A DNA stretch of 64,000 bases from Chloroflexota bacterium (GCA_026706485.1 JAPOYR010000008.1:106558-170557); one strand, 5' to 3'. Counted from the stretch's first letter, positions 33,519 to 45,471 are shown. Program-made: numbers and translations. Notes: a model not told the origin generated them from the sequence alone.

Positions 33519-35726
33519 TTACGACCCGGGCGTCGGAGCCGGCGTCGGGATGGGGTCGCCGGGTGCCACGAACGTCACCGTCCACTCGGCGATCGGCGCC
33601 ACATCGAGGGCGAGGTGAAGCGTCCCCATGGGGTGGTACGCCGATCCATCGTTCGCGACTCGTAGCTGGAAGCTCTCCGAAAAGTGGCGTGTGGCCTCGA
33701 AGAATGCCTGGAGGGGTCCGCCGGCGCCCTGCAAGACAATCAGGAGGAGCTTGACGGTGCATTGATCGTCGGGCTCTTCGCAGTTGAGGACGTTGTTCGA
33801 AACCTCCATGAGCATTGTCCAGGTGCCTTCGGCGAGTCTGAGCTCGCGCCTCCCCGGACCGGTCCCCGAGACAGTGAAGGTCTCACCACGCGCACCCGCA
33901 GGATCCACATGCGGGGTTGGGCCAGCGAAATCCTCGAAGGTCAGCGTCCACTGGGTCGTCGGCTCCGCCGAGACGACGATGCTCTGCGACCCGGCCGGAA
34001 TGTCGCCCAGGTATCCGACCCACAAATACTCCTCGCCCATGAGCGAGGAGTCCTCGCCCACGCGACGCAGACTGGTCTCCTCCTCCAGGTCGATCGGAAT
34101 CAGGGTGTCCTCGCTAAGTGGATCGTCGTCGTAGACCCGAACCCTCAAGTACCCGCTGGGACAAGGCTCGTCCCCGCACTCGGTTTCGATCAGCGCCTCG
34201 GCGCGCATTGTCCAGCGCCCCTCAGCGAGCGAGACATCGTGCCTCTCCCGGCCGGTGCCGGTCAGCGTGAACGACTCGCCGGCGGCGCCAGGCCCGGCGT
34301 CGGCCGCAGGCGGTGGGAGTTCGCCGGGCGCCACGAAGGACACCGTCCACTCGGCCTGCGCCGCCACGTCGATATGTATCACCAGCGGTCCGGTCGGGAA
34401 GTACCACTCCAGCCCGTCCGCGACGCGGAGATTGTCGTGGGTCCCCCTCCAGTCGCTCGCCGTATCGAAGAATTGGGCTCCGATAACACCGCTGAGGGGC
34501 CGCACGCTCACAAAAAAGTCCCGGGGAACACATGTGGCTGGGTCTTCACAGCGTTCGTTCCACGGGCGCCGCTCCGGGCCAGTGCCGGAACGGACAACGA
34601 TCTCTCGGGGGGCAGCGGCGGGATCCGGCAACCGGAAGAGCGTGGGGCAGGGAAAGTCGCAGACGGTGTTGCTCGAAATGTCCAGGATCATGGTCCATGT
34701 GCCTTCGGCGAGCCACACCTCTCGCCTTGCCGGGCCGGTCCCGGAGAGGGCGAAGGACTCGCCGTCGGCGCCGGCGGGATCCGGGGGCGGGAAGGCTTCG
34801 TAGTCCTCGAAGGTCAGCGTCCAATGGACCGATGGCTCCACCGTGACGACAAGTCGCTGCGGGCCGGACTTCACCTGGCCGAGGCGCCCGACCCAGAGCA
34901 GCGTCGGATCCAGGTACCAAGCCTCGATATGCTCCCGACTCGACTTCGCCGACTCGTGGCGAAGCATCCAATGATCGATCGGGACGTAGGGGTCCCGGCG
35001 GTCAGGGTCGGTGTGTTCCATTTGAATGCTGACCTGCTCCAACGAACAGGGATCGGGCAGACAGTTCCGCTGATGCGATAGCTCCGCGGTGACCGACCAG
35101 CGCCCCTCGGCGAGCGAGATCTCGGGCGTCTCCGTTCCGGTCCCGGTGAGCGTGAAGGACTCGCCGTCGACGCCGGGCAAATCGGTCGAAATCGCAGTTG
35201 GCTCAGGGGTCGGTGAGGCGGTCGGCGTTGGCGTCGGAGCGGGCGTTGGGGTCGGCGTCGGCGCAGGCGTGGGGGTCGGCGTCGGGGCGGGCGTAGGAGT
35301 CGGCGTCGGGGCGGGCGTGGGAGTCGGCGTCGGAGCGGGCGTTGGTGTCGGCGTCGGGGCAGGTGTTGGGGTCGGCGTCGGGGCGGGCGTGGGAGTCGGC
35401 GTCGGGGCAGGTGTTGGGGTCGGCGTCGGTGTTGGGGCAAGCGTGGGAGTCGGGGTCGGGACGGGTGATGGCGTCGGGGCAGCCGTTGGCGTCGGTGTCG
35501 GAGCTGGTGTGGGAGTGAGCGACGGGGCAGGCGTTGGAGTCGGGGTCGCGGTCGGCTCTGGGGTGGGTGAGGCGGTCGGACTCGGCGTCGGGGAGGGCGT
35601 GGCGGTCGGGGAGGGAGCAGGGGTGATCGTCTCCCGAGGCACGTCCCCGCAGGCCGCGCCCGCGATAATGAGCGCCCCGAGGAACAGCCCGACGGGCAAT
35701 GTCGTCCAGGGCTTGCGGGACGTCAT
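33519..35726 (-). CDS. Lipoprotein with long Pro/Thr stalk and A-B-A-B domain repeat
   Basis: 735 residues. The signal peptide ends in a lipobox (IAGAAC, Cys26) followed by Gly-Asp, so it is lipid-anchored on the outer face. Residues 34-187 are a Thr/Pro/Ala stalk, largely (APTPTPTP)n. Four related domains of about 135 residues follow, each opening with a variant of [10 protein letters not shown] and LAEGRWTM. Domains 1 and 3 end in WTLTFEDY/F and 2 and 4 end in WTVSF/TFVAPG, so an A-B pair was duplicated. A and B domains carry paired Cys that may form disulfides. The domain is not one I recognise; it is beta-rich and might bind a ligand or surface. Confidence 0.7.
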   Translation of the reverse strand: MTSRKPWTTLPVGLFLGALIIAGAACGDVPRETITPAPSPTATPSPTPSPTASPTPEPTATPTPTPAPSLTPTPAPTPTPTAAPTPSPVPTPTPTLAPTPTPTPTPAPTPTPTPAPTPTPTPAPTPTPTPAPTPTPTPAPTPTPTPAPTPTPTPAPTPTPTPAPTPTPTASPTPEPTAISTDLPGVDGESFTLTGTGTETPEISLAEGRWSVTAELSHQRNCLPDPCSLEQVSIQMEHTDPDRRDPYVPIDHWMLRHESAKSSREHIEAWYLDPTLLWVGRLGQVKSGPQRLVVTVEPSVHWTLTFEDYEAFPPPDPAGADGESFALSGTGPARREVWLAEGTWTMILDISSNTVCDFPCPTLFRLPDPAAAPREIVVRSGTGPERRPWNERCEDPATCVPRDFFVSVRPLSGVIGAQFFDTASDWRGTHDNLRVADGLEWYFPTGPLVIHIDVAAQAEWTVSFVAPGELPPPAADAGPGAAGESFTLTGTGRERHDVSLAEGRWTMRAEALIETECGDEPCPSGYLRVRVYDDDPLSEDTLIPIDLEEETSLRRVGEDSSLMGEEYLWVGYLGDIPAGSQSIVVSAEPTTQWTLTFEDFAGPTPHVDPAGARGETFTVSGTGPGRRELRLAEGTWTMLMEVSNNVLNCEEPDDQCTVKLLLIVLQGAGGPLQAFFEATRHFSESFQLRVANDGSAYHPMGTLHLALDVAPIAEWTVTFVAPGDPIPTPAPTPGS
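35190..35630. repeat. Tandem DNA repeat coding the Pro/Thr stalk
   Basis: Units of 24 bases (gtcggcgtcggggcgggcgt and variants) recur from about 35220 to 35440 on the plus strand, encoding APTPTPTP on the minus strand. The surrounding sequence is a looser version. It is prone to length change by slippage. Confidence 0.85.
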
Positions 35727-36101
35727 GGCGCAGAGCCGAACTTGACGACGAACTGGGCTAGCGCTTCAGGCATGCTTGCCCCACAGCCCTCGAATCCGCT
35801 CTCCGATTGTCCCACCATCACCGCGGTTGCCTCGCCCGTTCCTTGCCGTCATCCCGTCGTGCCAGCCCTTAGCCGGCATCCAGGTCCGGGCTGTTGGTGG
35901 TTCATCCCTTGACGCGAGGACGAGCGCTCTAGATTTCTCGCTGCGCTCGAAATGACATGTGGCGACCGCGAAGTGACAGCTGAGGGCCGCCCATAGCTCC
36001 AGGGCCGAACAAGCCCCGGCTGGCGCGACTATTGGCCATGGTCTTGCCGGAACAGCAGCAGCGGAATTTGCAGACGTGCTGGGCTGGACGGTCAGCGCAC
36101 A
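35727..36101. promoter_or_regulatory. Upstream region of the 735-residue lipoprotein, duplicated at 36759
   Basis: No gene in 375 bases. From about 35745 to 35990 it matches 36775-37020 in the same order: 'agcgcttcaggcat', 'ccctcga', 'attgtc.cacca', 'ttcatccc.tgacgcgagg', then a family C copy (35927-35957, agatttctcgctgcgctcg). Both lie upstream of a minus-strand lipoprotein gene, so the promoter area was copied along with the gene start. Confidence 0.7.
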
Positions 36102-36758
36102 TCAATCGCAGAACCCATCGATCCCGTCGAGCACCAGCGCCAAGTCAAATTCAAGGCTCTCCAGCATGTACACACCCTGTTCAAATTCGCCGATGTCTAG
36201 CCTGTCGAAGCCGTCCAAGAAGTGCTTCATGCTGTAGATCGTCCCGCGGGCCAGGCTCGTGGCCGAGTCATGAATCCCCGAGGAGCTTGGGATCGACTTC
36301 GGTGGGCTGAGGTCCAGGATCTTCTCTGCCTCGCCCTTGGCAACCGCCGCCACGGCAGCGAATTCGCGCATAAAACGGTCGGTGAAGACAATCTGCGGGT
36401 CATTCTCAAGGCGAATGAAAAGCCGTTGGAGATTGAATGTCGCCTCGTCGATGCCCGACACCGCATCGCCCAAGCCCCGCAGATAAACCGCCTCCACAGG
36501 TGTCGGGCAAGGCGCGGACGTTGGGTTCGGCGTCGGGGACCGTGTCAGGGGCGCTGCGGTGGTGGTCGGGGTCGCAGCCGGCTCTGGGGTCGGTGAGGCA
36601 GTCAGCGTCAGTGCCGTCGCCGTCGGGGCGGCTACGCGGGGCGGGGAAAGCTCCGGCTCCGCGGTCGCGTCCCCACAGGTCGCGCCGCCAGAGCCGAGAA
36701 GGACCGCGCCGAGGATCAGGCCGACGAGCACCGCCGCCGGGGGCTTGCGTAACCTCAC
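36102..36758 (-). CDS. Lipoprotein with Thr/Pro linker and small helical domain
   Basis: 218 residues. The leader (RLRKPPAAVLVGLILGAVLL) and a lipobox GGATC followed by Gly-Asp resemble those of the 735-residue lipoprotein. A Thr/Pro linker (about 35-85) leads to a helical domain with a Cys pair, one at its start (SAPCPTPVEAVYL) and one three residues from the end (GFCD), likely a disulfide. The helices FTDRFMREFAAVAAVAKGEA and SATSLARGTIYSMKHFLDG alternate charged and hydrophobic residues. No family recognised. Shared leader and upstream DNA make it a paralogue in its 5' part only. Confidence 0.65.
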   Translation of the reverse strand: MRLRKPPAAVLVGLILGAVLLGSGGATCGDATAEPELSPPRVAAPTATALTLTASPTPEPAATPTTTAAPLTRSPTPNPTSAPCPTPVEAVYLRGLGDAVSGIDEATFNLQRLFIRLENDPQIVFTDRFMREFAAVAAVAKGEAEKILDLSPPKSIPSSSGIHDSATSLARGTIYSMKHFLDGFDRLDIGEFEQGVYMLESLEFDLALVLDGIDGFCD

Positions 36759-37048
36759 GACGCGGAGCGGGGTGTGGCGAGGTCTTGGGCCAGCGCTTCA
36801 GGCATCCCCGCACCACGGCCCTCGAGCCCAACTCGGAATTGTCGCACCACCGCTGATCCCTCACCCTCGCCCGTGCCTCGCCGACACTCCATTGGATCGG
36901 ACGCAAGCCAGTGTGCGGGTTGGGGCTACCGGTGCTTCATCCCTGGACGCGAGGTCGAGCGTCTTAGATTTCTCGCTGCGCTCGAAATGACAGGGAGGTG
37001 GCCGCCAATTGACACTTAGGCGGCGCGGTCTGCAGCGATCGGACGAAC
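36759..37048. promoter_or_regulatory. Upstream region of the 218-residue lipoprotein
   Basis: A gap of 290 bases, the second copy of the region described at 35727. It contains the same ordered blocks and a family C copy (36962-36992). Unlike 35727 it is followed by the end of the convergent-looking SDR gene (same strand) on the right. Confidence 0.65.
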
Positions 37049-37885
37049 CTAGTAGGGCGGTTGCGTCTCCGGGTGGCGGCGCATGTAGTTGGCCTGCTGG
37101 ACGCCGATGTTTTCCTGGAGCTGGATGGAGAGGCCGCCGTCGACGACGAGGGCGTGGCCGGTGACGAACGAGGCGTCGTCGGAGCAAAGGAAGGACACAG
37201 CCGAGCCGATTTCCTCGGGCTTGCCGGTGCGGCGAAGCGGGTACTGATCGGCGAACAGCTTCAGCCCGTCAGGATTGTCATCCCACATCACTCGCTGGAT
37301 GTTTTCGGTGACCATGTGCCCGGGGCAGATGCTGTTGACCCGGATGTTGTCCGGGCCGTGCTGGATGGCCATCTGCTTGGTGACGCCGATGGCGGCGGAC
37401 TTGCCGGCTTCGTAGACCAGGTAGTCCTTGGCCATGAGGAGGCCGTGGACCGAGGCGATGTTGACGATGTTGCCGCCGCCGACGCGGCGCATCTCGGGCA
37501 CGGCGTACTTGGCGCCAAGGAAGAGGGCCTTGACCAGGAGCGACATGCCGAAGTCCCATTGCTCCTCGGTGACTTCCTCCACGCCGCCGGGCAGCGCCTC
37601 CATGGCGGGAAAGGCGTTGTTGACCAGGATGTCGAGACGGCCCCAGCGCTCGACGGCGTCCTGGACCATCTTCCGAATGTCGTCGTGGCGGGACACGTCG
37701 GAGTGGATCGCGGCGGCCGTGCCGCCCGCGGCCTCGATTTGCGCCACGTTGGACGCCGACAGCTCGTCGGCGATGTCCGCGATGAGCACGCGCTCGCCGT
37801 CGGCGGCCAGGCGGCGGGCAATGGCGCCGCCGATGCCGGTGGCGCCGCCGGTGACGATCGCTACACGGGGTTCAGCCATGGTCAT
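37049..37885 (-). CDS. Short-chain dehydrogenase/reductase
   Basis: 278 residues, classical SDR. The NAD(P) motif is VTGGATGIGGAIARRLA; the NNAG equivalent is LVNNAFPAMEALPGG; the active site has Ser in NIASVHGLLMAK and Tyr-x-x-x-Lys in LVYEAGKSAAIGV; ICPGHMVTENI is the usual 'PG' loop. The C-terminal GHALVVDGGLSIQLQEN is standard. The family oxidises or reduces alcohols/ketones; the substrate is not predictable. It lies alone. Confidence 0.92.
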   Translation of the reverse strand: MTMAEPRVAIVTGGATGIGGAIARRLAADGERVLIADIADELSASNVAQIEAAGGTAAAIHSDVSRHDDIRKMVQDAVERWGRLDILVNNAFPAMEALPGGVEEVTEEQWDFGMSLLVKALFLGAKYAVPEMRRVGGGNIVNIASVHGLLMAKDYLVYEAGKSAAIGVTKQMAIQHGPDNIRVNSICPGHMVTENIQRVMWDDNPDGLKLFADQYPLRRTGKPEEIGSAVSFLCSDDASFVTGHALVVDGGLSIQLQENIGVQQANYMRRHPETQPPY

Positions 37886-37942
37886 GCTCCTGACTGTTGT
37901 TCCCGCGACCAGTGCCGAGTGCGCCGACGCGGGCGAATTGGC

Positions 37943-38050
37943 TTCGTTCGTGGTGAGCCCCTCGACTGGCTCGGGACAGGCTCTGTCGAACCACGTTCCC
38001 TCCGCGAACTCGACAGATGCCCTTCGACAAGCTCAGGGCGAACGGAGGGG
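37943..38050 (+). repeat. Palindromic element with TTCGACAAGCTCAGGG core
   Basis: Starts tcgttcgtggtgagcccc, contains ggctcgggacaggctctgtc and ccttcgacaagctcagggcg, and ends cgaacggagg. The outer words CGTTCG and CGAACG are complementary. A shorter relative is at 43401-43480, and the core is the same as the loop of the elements at 11715 and 13685. Confidence 0.75.
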
Positions 38051-38105
38051 CACCATCCCCGGCCGCGCCGTGGTCGGCCGGATTGACCCCCATCCTAACC
38101 TTCCC

Positions 38106-38180
38106 CCTTTCAGAGGGAAGGGACTGGACCCATTTCAGAGGGAAGGGACTGGACCCATTCCAGGGGGAAGGGACCGGACC
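38106..38180 (+). repeat. Three tandem 25-bp repeats
   Basis: Exact period of 25: 38106-38130, 38131-38155 and 38156-38180, each ending in aagggac(t/c)ggacc and beginning c(a/c)tt(t/c)cag(a/g)ggg. Units 1 and 2 differ at two bases. A degenerate fourth unit is near 38340. The left end is a CCTTCCCCC-type hairpin like the one at 10480. Confidence 0.85.
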
Positions 38181-38369
38181 GGCGGTCGAGCCTTCCTCCT
38201 TCGCTCAGGCTTTTGCCTAGCTCTGAACGGGCGGGTCTGAGACCCGCCCCTACCCCAATGACCCGGAACCGCTGGACGTGGCCGGACTGGATTCCGGCTT
38301 GCGCCGGAATGACGGAGGGGTTGCGCGAAGGCCTCACTCCAGGCGGAAGGGACCGGACCTGGACGCTTC

Positions 38370-41264
<2,895 letters not shown>

Positions 41265-41595
41265 AACGGTCCAGCTTAAGCGATTTGGGGTTCGGCCGGT
41301 GGCGCTTGTCGCGCGCGGCCGGGGAAGCTCACCCGCGGCCGGCCCCACGCTGCACGCCGGGCTGGCCGCCGGAGATTCTCCATTTCTGTCATGTCGAGCT
41401 CAACAGTTGTCATTGCGAGCCTCCCCTTTGTCATTTCGAGCGAAGCGAGAAATCCAAGGGGCAGGGAGAAGGCACAACGTCCTTAGATTCCTCACTGCGT
41501 TCGGAATGACATTTGCTGCGTTCGGAGTGAAATTTGCAAGACGCAGGCGAGGAATCTGAGGGCCTGCGGACAGCGCATACCCGAACCCCTGGCCC
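41265..41595. other. Gap of 331 bases without a gene
   Basis: It has a degenerate relative of the nested palindrome (about 41335-41372), a reversed family C copy (41431-41459; tcatttcgagcgaagcgaga) and a forward family C copy (41481-41511; ttagattcctcactgcgttc). The two family C copies face each other, so the pair could fold together. Confidence 0.7.
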
Positions 41596-42492
41596 CTACT
41601 TGGTGTGAGGCTGGTACACCCCCGCCGGATCGACCACGCAGAGCTGGGCGCCGGTGTGGCGGCCCTCGGGAATGGTCCAGGTCACGCCGTATTGGAGCGG
41701 CGTCAACCGGCCGTCGGCGATGAAGAACAGCTCCGGGTCGGCGGCGAACATCTCCCGTGCGGTCCGCTCCAGGTCGCGGGCGCGGAAGAGGCGGGCAATG
41801 GCGTTGCCCACGGCGCCGCGCTTCACCAAGCCGCGCTGTTCCAGGCCTTCGCCCAATCGGTTGAAGTCGTAGCTGCGCTCGGGCATGCCGGGAAAGCTTG
41901 GGTCGGGTCCCCACGCCTCGCTGTGCAGCGGAACCACGCGCCCGTCCGACAGGCGCTGGAGTCCTTCCACGGCGCGCGGGCGGCGGTGGGACCCGATCTC
42001 CTGCTCCATGAAGTGACCGGCGGTGAGGTTTTGATAGGGCACGCCCAGCAGCAGGAACCACCCGTCGAGGTCGAATATCGCGCGCATGGACGGCTGTGCG
42101 TCCCAGCCGTCATCGCCGCCGGCGTCGATGATCGTGTCGCGCAGCGGCCCGATGGCGGCCACGGTCTGCACGATGTGGATTGTGCGGCGGGCCTCCGGGC
42201 GGCGGAAGACGTGGTTGGGAATGGCGCCGGTCGTCACCGGCGTCTCCGCCGGGTCGAACACAAAGCCCGGCTCGTGGTATTGGCCCGTGAAGGTGGGCGC
42301 GACGAGCGTTCCCTCGGGGCCAATCGCCGCCAGCAACGCGTCGACCACCCTATCCGCCCCACCCTCGACCGTGCCGATGCTGCGCAATGAGCTGTGAAAC
42401 ATCACCAGGCCGCCGCGCGGCACTCCCAGCCGTTCGAGGCCGGAGGTCAACTCCGGGCCGGTGCGAATCACGCGGCCGGAAGGCGCGCTCAC
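41596..42492 (-). CDS. AAC(3)-family N-acetyltransferase
   Basis: 298 residues from a GTG at 42492, eight bases after the epimerase stop. Typical AAC(3) blocks are LVMFHSSLRSIGTVEGGADR, GTLVAPTFTGQYHEPG, AIPNHVFRRPEARRTIHIVQ (usual 'p...frr.pg..RS.hp..s') and AAIGPLRDTI, then GWFLLLGVPYQNLTAGHF (acetyl-CoA/His region). The family acetylates amino groups of aminoglycosides but many members act on other amines such as metabolites. Context with a ketose epimerase-like and a TPP enzyme suggests a metabolic rather than resistance role (inference). Confidence 0.85.
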   Translation of the reverse strand: MSAPSGRVIRTGPELTSGLERLGVPRGGLVMFHSSLRSIGTVEGGADRVVDALLAAIGPEGTLVAPTFTGQYHEPGFVFDPAETPVTTGAIPNHVFRRPEARRTIHIVQTVAAIGPLRDTIIDAGGDDGWDAQPSMRAIFDLDGWFLLLGVPYQNLTAGHFMEQEIGSHRRPRAVEGLQRLSDGRVVPLHSEAWGPDPSFPGMPERSYDFNRLGEGLEQRGLVKRGAVGNAIARLFRARDLERTAREMFAADPELFFIADGRLTPLQYGVTWTIPEGRHTGAQLCVVDPAGVYQPHTK

Positions 42493-42499
42493 CGGAAGC

Positions 42500-43345
42500 T
42501 CAGTCGGCGCCGAGTTCGTCTTCGAGCCGACGCATGTGAGTGATGGCGTCGTGGGTGTAGCGGTCGAAGAAGTCGGCGTGGCCGCCGGCGCGGAAGACGG
42601 TGAAGGGGTCGGCGGTGTCGGGGAGCAGCTCGAACGCCAGCCAGCCGGTGTAGTCCACCTCGTCAAGCGCCCGCAGCACCTCGCGGAAGTCGGCGTGTCC
42701 GTAGCCGGGCGGCAGGCGATTCGAGTCCGCCAGGTGCATGTGGGCCAGGTGCGGTCCGGCGTGGCGGATGGCGTCGCCCAGGGACGATTCCTCGATGTTC
42801 ATGTGAAACGTGTCGCCCATGACGCCGCCGTTGGTCAGGCCGATGGCCTCCCACAGCTCGACGGCCTGCTCCAGGCGGTTGAGGAAGTAGGTCTCAAAGC
42901 GCGTCCAGCACTCCAGCGCGACGCTCACCCCGCGCTCGGCGGCGTACTCGCCGGCGGCGCGCAGGCCGTCCACTGCCCAGCGCCACTCGTCCTCGGGGTC
43001 GGCCAGCGGCAGCAGCTTCATGGAGGCGCTGGGGCGTCCCACGATCACCGGCGCGCCGACGTCAACCGCCAGATCGGTGAGCGAATTGAGGTAGGCCAGC
43101 GCGTTCGCCCGGATCTCCGGGTCGGGGTGGGCGAAGTCGCGGTCGGCGCTGATGACCGAGCTGATCGAGCTGACGGCAATGCCCGCGTCGGCGACCCGGC
43201 GTCGCACGGCGGGGGCGTCGTAGGTCTCGGGCTGGCCCAAGAGCTCGATGCCGTCGTAGCCGAAGCGCGCCACGCGGTCGATGGACGCGCCGATGTCCTC
43301 GCCGTAGTAGACCAGGGCGCTGTAGGCGTACTTGAATGGCCGCAT
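42500..43345 (-). CDS. Ketose 3-epimerase-like sugar isomerase/epimerase
   Basis: 281 residues, xylose-isomerase-like TIM barrel (AP_endonuc_2). Metal-site motifs match the tagatose/psicose 3-epimerase branch: Glu in SVALECWTRFETYFLNR, Asp-x-Phe-His-Met-Asn-Ile-Glu-Glu in MGDTFHMNIEESSL, His in HLAHMHLADSNRLPPGYGHA and Glu in WLAFELLPD. It would epimerise a ketose at C3 or a similar sugar or sugar acid. Seven bases separate it from the downstream AAC(3) start, so the two are cotranscribed. Confidence 0.85.
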   Translation of the reverse strand: MRPFKYAYSALVYYGEDIGASIDRVARFGYDGIELLGQPETYDAPAVRRRVADAGIAVSSISSVISADRDFAHPDPEIRANALAYLNSLTDLAVDVGAPVIVGRPSASMKLLPLADPEDEWRWAVDGLRAAGEYAAERGVSVALECWTRFETYFLNRLEQAVELWEAIGLTNGGVMGDTFHMNIEESSLGDAIRHAGPHLAHMHLADSNRLPPGYGHADFREVLRALDEVDYTGWLAFELLPDTADPFTVFRAGGHADFFDRYTHDAITHMRRLEDELGAD

Positions 43346-43400
43346 CAGGCTTGAGCCCCTAACACACTGTCAACGGCTGGGTGCGTGAGCGCCAGCCAAC

Positions 43401-43480
43401 TCCGTTCGTGGTTAGCCGGTCGAACTACGTTCCCTCGACAGGCTCGGGACGGGCCCTTCGACAAGCTCAGGACGAACGGA
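43401..43480 (+). repeat. Palindromic element with TTCGACAAGCTCAGGA core
   Basis: CCGTTCGTGGTTAGCCGGTC ... ggctcgggacgggcccttcg ... aggACGAACGG. The terminal words CCGTTCGT and ACGAACGG are perfectly complementary. It lies between the TPP enzyme and the epimerase in a 193-base gap and could interrupt their cotranscription. Confidence 0.75.
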
Positions 43481-43538
43481 TCTTTCGTCACCTGCGGTGT
43501 TCGTGGGCTGCGGGTCAGGGACTTCATGGGAAGTGCGC

Positions 43539-45314
43539 CTACGCCGAGTCCTCGGGCTGGGGCGCCGAGTATCGCACCTCGGAGCCGCGCGGCATGGGGG
43601 CCGGCTCTCCCCGGCCGGGCTCGAACCAGGCGCCGGCGATGGGCGGGCGCACGGCGTCGGCGGCGACCACCAGGTCCACCACGCACGGTTTGCCGCAATC
43701 GAGCGCCCAGCGAATGGCGTCCTCGACCTCGTCGTGGCGGGTCACCCGCACCCCTTCGCCGCCCAGGGCGCGTCCCAGCTCGGCGTAGTCCACCTCGACG
43801 CTGTATTCGGTGCCGATGATGCGCCCGCCGAAGTCGGCCATCTGGCCGTCGCGGATGGCGGCCAGCGACGAGTTGTTGAACACCAGCCAGATCACCGGCA
43901 GGCCCCACTCGACGGCCGTGGACACCTCCTGGTTGACCATGAGGAAGCCGCCGTCGCCGGTGACCGCCACGCAGGCCTTGTCGGGCTGCGCCAGCTTGGC
44001 GCCGATGATGGCGGTGGGACCCCAGCCCATCGGCGTCCAGCCGCCCGGATTCAGAAAGCGCCCGCCGGCTCGAATGGGATAGAAGGCGGCGAAGTAGTGG
44101 GCGTGGTTGCCGGTGTCGACGGAGATGATCGAGTCGTCGGGCAGCACGCGGCGCACCTGCTCGGCCACGCGCAGCGGCTCCATGGGCGTGGCGTCGGGCG
44201 GGGTGAGATCCAATTCGTAGGCGCGCTTGGCGCGGCGGATCAGCGCGGCGTCGGCCTCGGCGGATGGCCGCCCGCCGAGGCGCTCGACGGCCTCGCGCAG
44301 ATCGTTGACCACCGCGAGCGCGTCGCCTTCCAGCCCCAGCTCGATGGGTCCGGCACGGCCCATTTCGCGGGCTTCGATGTCGATCTGGATGATGCGGTTC
44401 TGCGGCACGAACGGCTTGCCCTCGGTCCACCAGCTGGTGGACTCGTCGGCGAAGCGATAGCCCACGGCCAGGATCAGGTCGGCGCGTTCGCGGATCAGCT
44501 CGTGCGCCACGGGATGCCCCAGCCAGCCGACCATGCCGACCGCCAGCGGGTGGTCCTCGGGCACCACGCCCTTGGAGACGAAGGACGAGGCGATGGCCGC
44601 GCCCAGGCTCTCGGCCAGCGCGGTGACTGACTCGCCCGCGCTGGAGATGAGCGCGCCGTTGCCCGCAATGATGACCGGGAACTCGGCGTCGACGAGCAGC
44701 TGCGCCGCCCGAGTGGTCAGCTCGGCGTCGGCCCGCGGCCGCGCCCGGGCCGGAAACGGGTCGGGGTCCTCGGGCCGCGTCTCGACCTCGGACGCTTGCA
44801 GGTCCCAGGGAATCTCCAGTCCAACCGGTCCCGGCCGCCCCACCTGCGCCGCCGTGAAGGCCTTGCGCACGGCGGTCGGGATCGTGCGCGGGTCGGCGAT
44901 GGACCAGACGCGCTTGGTGATGGGCTGCAGCATCTGCATGAACGCCTGGTCCGCCGGCGCGGTGTCGGGGCGCGAGGTCTCCTGCAGCTGCCCGCGGCCG
45001 TACCAGCGCTGGATGGGCGCGCCCACGATAGCCAGCACGGGGCTGGAGGTGGACATGGCGGTGGCGATGCCCATGATCATGTTGGCCGCGCCCGGCCCCA
45101 CCGACGAGCAGCACACGCCGACCTGGCCGCTGACGCGGGCGTAGCCGTCGGCGATGTGCGCCGCCGCCTGCTCGTGGCGCACGAGCATGAAGTCGATCTG
45201 GTCGGAGCCGTGGATCGCGTCCAGGATGTTGGTGTTGCCGTGGCCGGGAATGCCGAAGACGTAGCGCACGCCGTGGCGTTCGAGCGCGTCGACCAGGACT
45301 TCGGCGGCGTTCAC
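43539..45314 (-). CDS. Thiamine pyrophosphate-dependent enzyme, acetolactate synthase-like
   Basis: 591 residues. N-terminal PYR domain: VFGIPGHGNTNILDAI and the catalytic Glu in RHEQAAAHIADGYARVSGQ. The middle domain binds a nucleotide-like fold, and the C-terminal PP domain has the TPP motif GDGGFLMVNQEVSTAVEWGL ... VFNNSS (GDG then NN). The family includes acetolactate synthases, sulfoacetaldehyde acetyltransferases and decarboxylases. The usual small regulatory subunit is not adjacent, so a catabolic member is more likely than biosynthesis (inference). Confidence 0.9.
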   Translation of the reverse strand: MNAAEVLVDALERHGVRYVFGIPGHGNTNILDAIHGSDQIDFMLVRHEQAAAHIADGYARVSGQVGVCCSSVGPGAANMIMGIATAMSTSSPVLAIVGAPIQRWYGRGQLQETSRPDTAPADQAFMQMLQPITKRVWSIADPRTIPTAVRKAFTAAQVGRPGPVGLEIPWDLQASEVETRPEDPDPFPARARPRADAELTTRAAQLLVDAEFPVIIAGNGALISSAGESVTALAESLGAAIASSFVSKGVVPEDHPLAVGMVGWLGHPVAHELIRERADLILAVGYRFADESTSWWTEGKPFVPQNRIIQIDIEAREMGRAGPIELGLEGDALAVVNDLREAVERLGGRPSAEADAALIRRAKRAYELDLTPPDATPMEPLRVAEQVRRVLPDDSIISVDTGNHAHYFAAFYPIRAGGRFLNPGGWTPMGWGPTAIIGAKLAQPDKACVAVTGDGGFLMVNQEVSTAVEWGLPVIWLVFNNSSLAAIRDGQMADFGGRIIGTEYSVEVDYAELGRALGGEGVRVTRHDEVEDAIRWALDCGKPCVVDLVVAADAVRPPIAGAWFEPGRGEPAPMPRGSEVRYSAPQPEDSA

Positions 45315-45402
45315 GGCGTGGCTCGGGATAGTTTGCGGATGACGAATAGATTCCCGCCTCTAAGGGAATCTGACAACCGTTGAGTGATTGATCGGGCGAG
45401 TT

Positions 45403-45471
45403 GGGCGGGTTTGAAACCCGCCCCTACGTTTGGAGGGTCTAGCTGCGGGCGGCCGCAAGGGCCGCCCCTAC
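45403..45471. repeat. Two adjacent family B hairpin repeats
   Basis: 45403-45427 is GGGCGGGTttgaaACCCGCCcctac and 45447-45471 is GGGCGGCCgcaaGGGCCGCCcctac, with 19 bases between. A family A-like end (gattcccgcctctaagggaa) lies at 45350-45370. They fill the gap between the divergent TPP enzyme and sbcD genes. Confidence 0.85.

Larger units (their letters stand above)
37886..38369. other. Gap of 484 bases without a gene, with three kinds of repeat
   Basis: Contains the inverted element 37943-38050, the tandem repeat 38106-38180, a family B copy (38228-38253) and a family A-like end (about 38281-38320, ggattccggcttgcgccgg). No coding frame is convincing. It separates the SDR gene from the uvrA 3' end. 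Confidence 0.75.

Noticed and set aside
35089-35745. Plus-strand frame coding a (GVGVGVGA)n silk/elastin-like protein
   Set aside because: It is the reverse complement of the Thr/Pro stalk of a real minus-strand lipoprotein; the repetitive codon pattern explains it.
41596-42492. AAC(3) gene as an antibiotic resistance gene
   Set aside because: Only the fold is recognised; context is sugar metabolism and no mobile element is adjacent.
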